DNA of 5,290 nucleotides, taken from the NCBI GenBank assembly GCA_003164375.1, contig PLTE01000367.1, positions 258-5,547 of the forward strand, written 5' to 3'. Source of the DNA: Hyphomicrobiales bacterium. Lineage in GTDB: Bacteria; Pseudomonadota; Alphaproteobacteria; Rhizobiales; Xanthobacteraceae. Below, piece after piece: positions 1-4,539 of the stretch. Position 1 is the first letter of the stretch. Every line of letters begins with the position of its first letter. Under the pieces are notes generated by a model. The model saw only the letters and a list, made by a program, of their open reading frames with translations, was not told the origin of the DNA and made no database searches. Position numbers and translations under genes: made by a program.

Positions 1-175
1 TGCAGACACGGCAATTGCCGTCCGGGCGATAGCCGGGTTTCGGCAAATAGCACAGATGCGGCAGCTTGATGCCGAGCCGACGGGCGGCGCTAAAAATCGT
101 CTCGCCGTCGCGGATGTCGATCTCGCGATCGTCGATTGTGAAGGTCTTGGGCTTTTGCGCGGTCGCGTCGTTCAT
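1..175 (-). CDS. Formate dehydrogenase alpha (catalytic) subunit, N-terminal fragment; gene continues past the left edge
   Basis: Reading leftward from an ATG at 175-173, the frame stays open for 58 codons to the window edge. The peptide has a beta-grasp ferredoxin start (TFTIDDREIDIRDGETIFSA) followed by C42, then C55-x2-C58 in PDGNCRVC. This is the first part of the [2Fe-2S] ligand set found at the N terminus of NuoG-like proteins and of NAD-linked formate dehydrogenase alpha subunits. The molybdopterin/tungstopterin domain that would oxidise formate lies outside the window. The segment LPHLCYLPKPGYRPDGNCRVC resembles, from memory, Methylobacterium FDH1 alpha more than the FdsA type, suggesting a tungsten- or molybdenum-dependent cytoplasmic enzyme. 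A GAAGGG ribosome site (189-184) precedes the ATG. The gene starts 16 bases after the beta-subunit stop, so the two are co-transcribed. The alternatives are a NuoG or HoxU homologue; the fused NuoE-NuoF partner favours formate dehydrogenase. Confidence 0.85.
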   Translation of the reverse strand, partial: MNDATAQKPKTFTIDDREIDIRDGETIFSAARRLGIKLPHLCYLPKPGYRPDGNCRVC

Positions 176-191
176 GGAGCAAACCCTTCGG

Positions 192-1919
192 TCACCAACT
201 TCCCAGCGGCTTGGTCAGTTCGTCCGGAAAGTATTTTAGCACACAAAGCAGCGGATTGGGCGCCGCCTGGCCGAGCCCGCAGATCGAGGCATCGCGCATT
301 AGCGTCGATAGCTCCGTCAGCAGGGCGGGGTCCCACGGCCCTTTGGCCATGAGCTTGGCCGCCTTCTCGGTGCCAACCCGGCACGGCGTGCACTGGCCGC
401 AACTCTCATCCTCAAAGAACTTCATCAAGTTGAGCGCCACGGCCTTCATATCGTCCCGGTCGGACAGGATCACAACCGCGTGCGAGCCGACAAAGCCGCC
501 ATGCCGTTCCAGCGTGCCGAAATCGAGCGGTTGGTCGGCAAGCGCAGCCGGGAAAATGCCGCCCGAAGCACCGCCGGGTAGGAAACCCTTGAGCGTGTGC
601 CCCTCCAGCATGCCCCCGGAATATTCGTCGATCAGCTCTCGGATGGTGACGCCGGCGGGTGCAAGTTTGACACCCGGATTTTTGACCCGGCCGGATACCG
701 AGAAACTGCGGAATCCCTTGCGCTCCCGCCGCCCCTGCGACGTGAACCATGCGGCGCCCTTCTCGACGATATCGCGGATCCAGTAGAGCGTCTCGACATT
801 CTGCTCGAGTGTCGGGCGGCCGAACAGGCCGACCTGCGCGACATAAGGCGGACGATGGCGCGGCAAGCCGCGCTTGCCCTCGATCGATTCGATCATCGCG
901 GACTCTTCGCCGCAGATATAGGCACCTGCGCCGCGGCGTAGATGAATCTTCGTATGCTTTGACAAGCCGGATTTCTCGACCTTGGCGATCTCGTCGATGA
1001 GCAGAAGGATCACCTCGGGATATTCGTCGCGGACGTAGAGATAGGTGTCGGCGGCTTCGACGATCCACGCGGCGATCAGCATGCCTTCGATAAAACGGTG
1101 CGGATCGCGTTCGAGATAATGGCGGTCCTTGAAGGTGCCAGGCTCGCCCTCGTCGCAATTGACAGCGAACAGGTGCGGCGCGGGCTCCGCGCGCACCAGC
1201 GACCATTTGCGGCCGGTCGGAAAACCGGCTCCGCCGAGACCGCGCAATTCCGCATCGCTGACGACCTTGATGACGTCGTCGCGCCTGCGCTTGCCGCCGA
1301 TACAGGCTTTGAGCAGATCGTAGCCGCCGCCCTTGACGTAGGCTTCGAAATCGGCGGGCGTGGGGTAAGCGTGCGCGTGCGTGGGCTGCGCCGCGCTCAC
1401 GGCGACCTTGGCGGCATCCGCGTGCATGACCTGGACATGACCGACCGCGCAGACCGGCGCGCGATCGCACGCGCCCATACACGGCGCGCGCACGACGCGC
1501 ACATTGGGTCCGAGTTTCTGCGGCAATTCGGCGAGAAGCCGCTCCGCACCCACGAGCGCGCAGGACAACGAATCGCACACCCGTACCGTGACCGGCGGCG
1601 GCGGCGTCTCGCCCTCCTTCACCACATCGAAATGGGCATAGAACGTCGCGACCTCATAGACCTCGGTCAGCGCGAGCTTCATCTCCTGCGCCAAGGCGGC
1701 AAGGTGCGCGGACGACAGATAGCCGTAGCGGTCTTGGATCAGATGCAGATGCTCGATCAAGAGATCGCGCCGGCGTTCGCGCGCGCCGAGAAGCGCCCGC
1801 ACCTCCTCGAGCGCGCGCGGATCGATTTGGCGGCCTTTCGGCGTGCGCGGCGGTCGGCGCCGGCCGGCTCGACCGCGGTCTTCGGGCGGCACTGTCGGCG
1901 GCGGCTCGGTCAAGCTCAT
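192..1919 (-). CDS. NAD-dependent formate dehydrogenase beta subunit, NuoE-NuoF fusion (diaphorase)
   Basis: A 575-residue cytoplasmic flavoprotein that passes electrons from the formate-oxidising alpha subunit to NAD+. Residues 1-30 are a Pro/Arg-rich tail. Residues ~33-175 are a complete NuoE module: a helical part (IEHLHLIQDRYGYLS, 55-69; VYEVATFYAHFD, 87-98), then a thioredoxin-like part with [2Fe-2S] ligands C115, C120, C147 and C151. Residues ~195-575 are NuoF-like: FMN/NADH motifs GLGGAGFPTGRKW (227-239), NCDEGEPGTFKDR (254-266) and GAGAYICGEESAMIESIEGK (330-349), and the [4Fe-4S] ligands C507, C510, C513 (ESCGQCTPC) and C547 (SICGLGQ). All expected cofactor residues are present. The length and fusion match Methylobacterium FDH1 beta (about 570 residues, as I recall) rather than separate FdsG plus FdsB. 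The ATG at 1919 has a GAGGTGA site just upstream (1929-1923). It heads the operon, with the alpha subunit following. A HoxEF-type hydrogenase diaphorase is the main alternative. Confidence 0.92.
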   Translation of the reverse strand: MSLTEPPPTVPPEDRGRAGRRRPPRTPKGRQIDPRALEEVRALLGARERRRDLLIEHLHLIQDRYGYLSSAHLAALAQEMKLALTEVYEVATFYAHFDVVKEGETPPPPVTVRVCDSLSCALVGAERLLAELPQKLGPNVRVVRAPCMGACDRAPVCAVGHVQVMHADAAKVAVSAAQPTHAHAYPTPADFEAYVKGGGYDLLKACIGGKRRRDDVIKVVSDAELRGLGGAGFPTGRKWSLVRAEPAPHLFAVNCDEGEPGTFKDRHYLERDPHRFIEGMLIAAWIVEAADTYLYVRDEYPEVILLLIDEIAKVEKSGLSKHTKIHLRRGAGAYICGEESAMIESIEGKRGLPRHRPPYVAQVGLFGRPTLEQNVETLYWIRDIVEKGAAWFTSQGRRERKGFRSFSVSGRVKNPGVKLAPAGVTIRELIDEYSGGMLEGHTLKGFLPGGASGGIFPAALADQPLDFGTLERHGGFVGSHAVVILSDRDDMKAVALNLMKFFEDESCGQCTPCRVGTEKAAKLMAKGPWDPALLTELSTLMRDASICGLGQAAPNPLLCVLKYFPDELTKPLGSW

Positions 1920-1960
1920 CGGTCACCTCAAAAACGCAAAAACCCTAACTCGCTCAAAGC

Positions 1961-1990
1961 TAAATAAGCCCTGCCTCAATAAGCCCTGGC
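1961..1990. repeat. Two-copy 15-base tandem repeat in the formate dehydrogenase leader
   Basis: Two adjacent 15-base units (1961-1975 and 1976-1990) agree at 13 of 15 positions and share the 11-base core AATAAGCCCTG (1963-1973 and 1978-1988). Read in the direction of the formate dehydrogenase genes, the core is CAGGGCTTATT. The repeats lie 42-71 bases upstream of the beta-subunit start and just downstream of the possible promoter at 1992-2021. They would therefore fall around the transcription start or in the early 5' leader. Two direct half-sites spaced about 1.5 helical turns apart could bind a regulator. Chance duplication is also possible. Confidence 0.55.
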
Positions 1991-1991
1991 G

Positions 1992-2021
1992 ACGATAATC
2001 GGTAGCGATTTTCGATAGCAA
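1992..2021 (-). promoter_or_regulatory. Possible sigma70-type promoter for the formate dehydrogenase operon
   Basis: On the minus strand, TTGCTA (2021-2016) and TATCGT (1997-1992) are separated by 18 bases. Each matches its sigma70 consensus hexamer at 4 of 6 positions. A start about 7 bases downstream would give a leader of roughly 65 bases before the beta-subunit ATG. The interval is relatively AT-rich for this genome and contains CGAT-based inverted repeats (CGATAATCG, 1993-2001; CGATTTTCG, 2006-2014). The match is weak and alphaproteobacterial promoters are variable, so this is only a candidate. Confidence 0.25.
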
Positions 2022-2043
2022 TAGTCCTTCACCCGATTCCTCG

Positions 2044-2098
2044 CTTGCCCAAACCTTCCCGACAACGCCTTCCCGCCAACGCCTTGCCGCCCAAACTT
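2044..2098. repeat. Degenerate tandem array of four ~14-base units
   Basis: On the minus strand there are four consecutive units, each beginning with AAG: AAGTTTGGGCGGC (2098-2086), AAGGCGTTGGCGGG (2085-2072), AAGGCGTTGTCGGG (2071-2058) and AAGGTTTGGGCAAG (2057-2044). The central pair agrees at 13 of 14 positions, while the outer two are looser and resemble each other (GTTTGGGC). The array lies 125-179 bases upstream of the formate dehydrogenase beta start and just upstream of the possible promoter. That position would suit an upstream activator array, but the function is unknown. It does not lie in a recognisable coding region. Confidence 0.55.
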
Positions 2099-2600
2099 GC
2101 GCCGCAACATCGTCGCCAATGGGCGCTGGATCGGCGCATGGAGCGGCGTCGCCGCGACACTTGGCCTCACGACGTGGCGCATAGCCTCCGCCAGGTGCGA
2201 AACCGGTGGCCGCCGACTGCGGCGCGAGTGAACTGCGATCCACGGTGCATCGAATTGCGTGTTCTGCGCAGCCCCTACTCAAGCGGCACAACTTCAACGG
2301 GAATATCGATAAGTCATTGAAAGGAAGCAATTTTTCGTAAAGACGGTCGGCCACGAGCCAATTCGTGCTGACTGACTGCACATTTTTTGGCCTCGGCCCG
2401 ACGGCGATCAATCCCACCGCGGCGCGACGTTTCGCTTACTAAAAAGCGCGGCCGACGACCGCCAATACTATGGTGGCGCTTGCTATTCCGGCCCGGCTAT
2501 AGGATTTTCAAAATTACAAGAAACGCCGGTCCGCTGCGTTCCGCAATCCGGGGCGCTGTTACGAAGCAAGCAGCGGAAACAGGCGACCCGGGGGAAACCT

Positions 2601-2607
2601 AAGGAGG
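2601..2607 (+). promoter_or_regulatory. Strong ribosome binding site of the OFA transporter
   Basis: AAGGAGG is a near-perfect anti-16S match, 8 bases before the ATG at 2616. It fixes the transporter start. Confidence 0.85.
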
Positions 2608-2615
2608 ACCGCGCA

Positions 2616-4025
2616 ATGGCTTTGCTCCCTTTTCTCGATCGTAGTCATACGATCGCCCGGCCCGGCTTCAGCCGATGGATGGTGCCGCCTGCGGCATTGT
2701 GCATCCATCTGTGCATCGGCCAGGCCTATGCGTTCAGCGTGTTCAATCTGCCGATGACCAAGTTGATCGGCATCACCCAATCGGCGCCGGGCGACTGGAA
2801 TTTACCTGAACTGGGGTGGATCTTCTCTATCGGGATTTTCTTCCTTGGTACCTCGGCAGCCGTATTTGGCCGCTGGGTCGAAGAAGGCGGCCCGCGGCAA
2901 GCCATGTTTGCGGCCGGTCTTTGCTTCAGCGGCGGCTTCCTGGTTTCGGCGCTTGGCGTCTACCTGCACAATCTCTGGATCATTTATCTGGGTTACGGCG
3001 CGCTCGGCGGCTGCGGCCTCGGCCTTGGCTACATCTCGCCGGTCTCGACCCTGATCAAATGGTTCCCGGATCGTCCTGGCATGGCCACAGGCATGGCGAT
3101 CATGGGCTTTGGCGGCGCCGCCTTCATTGCCTCGCCCCTCTCCGTCTGGCTCATGTCGATCTTTTCGACGCCCACGCATGTCGGCGTCGCCGAGACTTTC
3201 ATCGCGCTCGGCGTCATCTATTTCTGCTTCATGATGGTTGGAGCCGCAATTGTGCGGGTCCCGGCACCGGATTGGAAGCCGGAAGGCTACGCGCCACCGG
3301 TCGTCGCGCAGAAGCTCATCACTAAGAATGACGTCTACGTCTACGACGCGATCAAGACGCCGCAGTTCTGGCTGATCTGGTGGGTACTCTGCCTCAACGT
3401 GACCGCCGGCATCGGCGTGCTCGGACAGGCCTCCGCCATGAGCCAGGAAATGTTCCCGGGCAAAGTCTCGGTCGTTGCGGCGGCGGGCTTCGTTGGACTG
3501 CTCAGCCTGTTCAACATGGCGGGCCGATTCTTCTGGGCCTCGATCTCGGATTATATCGGCCGTAAGAACACCTATTTCTGCTTTTTCGCGCTCGGCACGG
3601 TACTGTATTGCACGGTGCCGTGGACGGGCTCGATTGGCAGCGTATCGCTGTTCGTGCTGTGTTTCGCGATCATCATGAGCATGTATGGCGGCGGTTTCGC
3701 CACCGTGCCGGCTTATCTCAAGGACATGTTCGGCACCCGCTATGTCGGAGCCATTCACGGCTGCCTGATTACGGCATGGTCGATGGCCGGCATCTTCGGA
3801 CCGGTGCTGGTGAACTACATCCGCGAATACCAGATCGGCCATGGCGTGCCGAAGGCGCAGGCCTACAACGTCACCATGTTCATCATGGCTGGCCTGTTGG
3901 CCGTAGGCTTCATCTGCAACCTGATGATCAAGGCGGTGCACCACCGCTTCCATATGAAACCTGAACATGAAGCGATCAGGGCACAGATGGCGGTCGACGC
4001 GGCTGGCGAACCGGCCGGCGCTTAA
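2616..4025 (+). CDS. OFA-family (oxalate/formate antiporter-like) MFS transporter
   Basis: A 469-residue inner-membrane carrier with about twelve hydrophobic helices, roughly at 23-43, 66-86, 96-115, 120-142, 158-180, 192-214, 250-272, 286-306, 318-337, 341-363, 380-402 and 418-440. The six-plus-six arrangement is split by a cytoplasmic loop (~215-249). OFA-type signatures are the helix 4 stretch GALGGCGLGLGYISPVSTL (128-146), the following KWFPDRPGMATGMAIMGFG (148-166), and MFS motif A versions GRWVEEGGPRQ (85-95) and GRFFWASISDYIGRK (303-317). The family includes the Oxalobacter OxlT oxalate:formate exchanger and E. coli YhjX (a pyruvate-related member), so the substrate is probably a small carboxylate. 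In helix 11 the segment ITAWSMAG has W388 where, by remembered alignment, OxlT has its substrate-binding lysine. Oxalate exchange is therefore not assured. The ATG follows AAGGAGG. It forms a transcription unit with the downstream 41-residue membrane protein and is divergent from formate dehydrogenase. Confidence 0.88.
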   Translation: MALLPFLDRSHTIARPGFSRWMVPPAALCIHLCIGQAYAFSVFNLPMTKLIGITQSAPGDWNLPELGWIFSIGIFFLGTSAAVFGRWVEEGGPRQAMFAAGLCFSGGFLVSALGVYLHNLWIIYLGYGALGGCGLGLGYISPVSTLIKWFPDRPGMATGMAIMGFGGAAFIASPLSVWLMSIFSTPTHVGVAETFIALGVIYFCFMMVGAAIVRVPAPDWKPEGYAPPVVAQKLITKNDVYVYDAIKTPQFWLIWWVLCLNVTAGIGVLGQASAMSQEMFPGKVSVVAAAGFVGLLSLFNMAGRFFWASISDYIGRKNTYFCFFALGTVLYCTVPWTGSIGSVSLFVLCFAIIMSMYGGGFATVPAYLKDMFGTRYVGAIHGCLITAWSMAGIFGPVLVNYIREYQIGHGVPKAQAYNVTMFIMAGLLAVGFICNLMIKAVHHRFHMKPEHEAIRAQMAVDAAGEPAGA

Positions 4026-4030
4026 GGAGA
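4024..4030 (+). promoter_or_regulatory. Ribosome binding site of the microprotein, overlapping the transporter stop
   Basis: AAGGAGA lies 7 bases before the ATG at 4038, and its first two bases are the last two of the transporter TAA stop. This strong, well-spaced site supports the small frame being translated and coupled to the transporter. Confidence 0.75.
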
Positions 4031-4037
4031 AACCACC

Positions 4038-4163
4038 ATGACAACCCCAAATAAGACCGGCTCGAACACCTTGCAACTCATCCTCGCCTGGGGCTTCGTC
4101 GGCATCCCCCTGGTGTGGGGCGTGTTGCAAACGCTGCAAAACGCGATGAAGCTGTTCCAATAG
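4038..4163 (+). CDS. 41-residue single-pass membrane microprotein, probable small subunit of the MFS transporter
   Basis: A 42-codon frame (ATG 4038, TAG 4161-4163) encodes a short polar N terminus (MTTPNKTGSNT), one hydrophobic helix at about residues 12-33 (LQLILAWGFVGIPLVWGVLQ, 12-31) and a short amphipathic tail with a lysine (QNAMKLF). There is no signal-peptide cleavage site. It starts 12 bases after the transporter stop with its own strong AAGGAGA site, and a terminator follows 23 bases after its stop, so the transporter and microprotein make a closed bicistronic unit. I recall similar short proteins annotated as an MFS transporter small subunit beside OFA transporters in Hyphomicrobiales, which would make this a conserved partner rather than a chance frame. 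Its role (stability, assembly or gating of the carrier) is not established by anything here. Confidence 0.8.
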   Translation: MTTPNKTGSNTLQLILAWGFVGIPLVWGVLQTLQNAMKLFQ

Positions 4164-4186
4164 ACGCTTTATCGTCGGATATAGGG

Positions 4187-4216
4187 ACGGCGCGGCCGCA
4201 AAGCCGCGCCGTTTTC
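4187..4216 (+). terminator. Rho-independent terminator of the transporter-microprotein unit
   Basis: A perfect 10-base-pair GC-rich stem (ACGGCGCGGC at 4187-4196 with GCCGCGCCGT at 4203-4212) closes a six-base loop (CGCAAA) and runs into TTTT (4212-4215). It sits 23 bases after the microprotein stop and separates this unit from the malic enzyme gene. Confidence 0.88.
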
Positions 4217-4388
4217 ATTGGAACGACAGCATAAAGAGTGGATCCGAATTACCGCGCCGCCCTCGCACCCATGATCGGCCCGGTCTGTAAGACCTTGATC
4301 CACGTCAACACCGAGCAATGCCAGTTATGTCATTTTCTGCCATCGCATAAGCCTGTTGCTCGGCGGATCGGTCATTGTCGGCTGGTGC

Positions 4389-4410
4389 AAATTCGGAATC
4401 CGCCGAATTT
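4389..4410. promoter_or_regulatory. Perfect 8-base inverted repeat, candidate operator upstream of malic enzyme
   Basis: AAATTCGG (4389-4396) and CCGAATTT (4403-4410) are exact reverse complements separated by six bases (AATCCG). A 22-base dyad with half-sites 14 bases apart is typical of a dimeric regulator. It lies about 130-150 bases before the malic enzyme ATG. No run of T follows, so it is not a terminator. Which regulator would bind is unknown. Confidence 0.4.
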
Positions 4411-4465
4411 CCGACTAGAGGATCAGCCACCGAACGGCAGCTGGTATGAAGATACAGACCTTGAC

Positions 4466-4484
4466 CACCGCGGCAATCGCGGTG
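4466..4484. repeat. 7-base GC-rich inverted repeat in the malic enzyme leader
   Basis: CACCGCG (4466-4472) and CGCGGTG (4478-4484) pair exactly around a five-base loop (GCAAT). It could form a stable hairpin in the leader RNA. It has no T tract, so it is not an intrinsic terminator. It sits inside the 27-codon frame at 4446-4529. Confidence 0.35.
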
Positions 4485-4486
4485 CT

Positions 4487-4507
4487 GTTGCAGGATGCAA
4501 TTGCAAC
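4487..4507. promoter_or_regulatory. TTGCA/TGCAA-rich dyad just upstream of malic enzyme
   Basis: GTTGCA (4487-4492) and TGCAAC (4502-4507) are reverse complements. The exact 10-base palindrome TGCAATTGCA (4496-4505) overlaps the right arm, so TGCA occurs three times in 21 bases. It lies 32-53 bases before the malic enzyme ATG, a good place for a repressor or activator site. TTGCAA-type boxes are known for RamB/PccR-like regulators of acetate and propionate metabolism, but assigning this site to them is speculation. Confidence 0.35.
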
Positions 4508-4539
4508 ATGTGGCTTAAAAGGAATTTAGGGAAACGCCG

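Larger units (their letters stand above)
1920..2615. other. Divergent intergenic region between the formate dehydrogenase operon and the transporter operon
   Basis: About 700 bases with no convincing gene. The open frames here (for example 1923-2417 minus and 2045-2320 plus) are rich in Arg, Pro and Ala, contain no recognisable domain and lack good ribosome sites. The stretch must hold the promoters for both divergent operons. The left third contains two short tandem repeat sets (1961-1990 and 2044-2098) and a possible minus-strand promoter (1992-2021), described separately. The right part (about 2320-2530) is locally more AT-rich, with an ATTTT-C-AAAAT inverted repeat at 2504-2514. I could not pick out a convincing plus-strand -35/-10 pair for the transporter. 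The length is large for a simple divergent promoter, so a small RNA or a decayed gene is possible but nothing here shows one. Confidence 0.6.
4217..4539. other. Intergenic leader/regulatory region of the malic enzyme gene
   Basis: About 320 bases with no convincing gene. A GTG-started frame (4238-4543) runs through most of it but has no ribosome site or domain, and its end overlaps the malic enzyme start. A 27-codon frame (4446-4529) encodes a signal-peptide-like sequence (MKIQTLTTAAIAVLLQDAIA, then TCG) whose stop falls in the malic enzyme ribosome site. It has no good ribosome site and could be a leader peptide, a gene remnant or chance. Three perfect inverted repeats (4389-4410, 4466-4484 and 4487-4507) suggest regulator binding or RNA structure. 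No clear sigma70 promoter was found. Confidence 0.5.

Noticed and set aside
412..1578. 388-codon minus-strand frame overlapping the beta subunit gene in another phase
   Set aside because: It is Arg-rich low-complexity translation typical of a shifted frame in GC-rich DNA. I considered a frameshifted gene, but the 575-residue frame is intact.
1098..1967. 289-codon plus-strand frame opposite the formate dehydrogenase beta gene
   Set aside because: It is a complementary-strand shadow. The minus-strand frame carries all the NuoE and NuoF motifs.
2365..2388. Possible terminator (GTGC...GCAC followed by six T)
   Set aside because: The stem is only four base pairs around a nine-base loop of CTGA repeats, and no gene ends upstream on that strand.
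1923..2417. 164-codon minus-strand frame in the divergent intergenic region
   Set aside because: The composition is that of a translated GC-rich non-coding stretch. No domain is recognisable, it runs through both tandem repeats, and its end abuts the formate dehydrogenase ATG without a sensible ribosome site.
2802..4160. 452-codon frame antisense to the transporter
   Set aside because: It is a shadow of the transporter on the opposite strand. It is rich in His, Arg, Asp and Glu with no fold pattern, whereas the sense frame has twelve helices, family motifs and a strong ribosome site.
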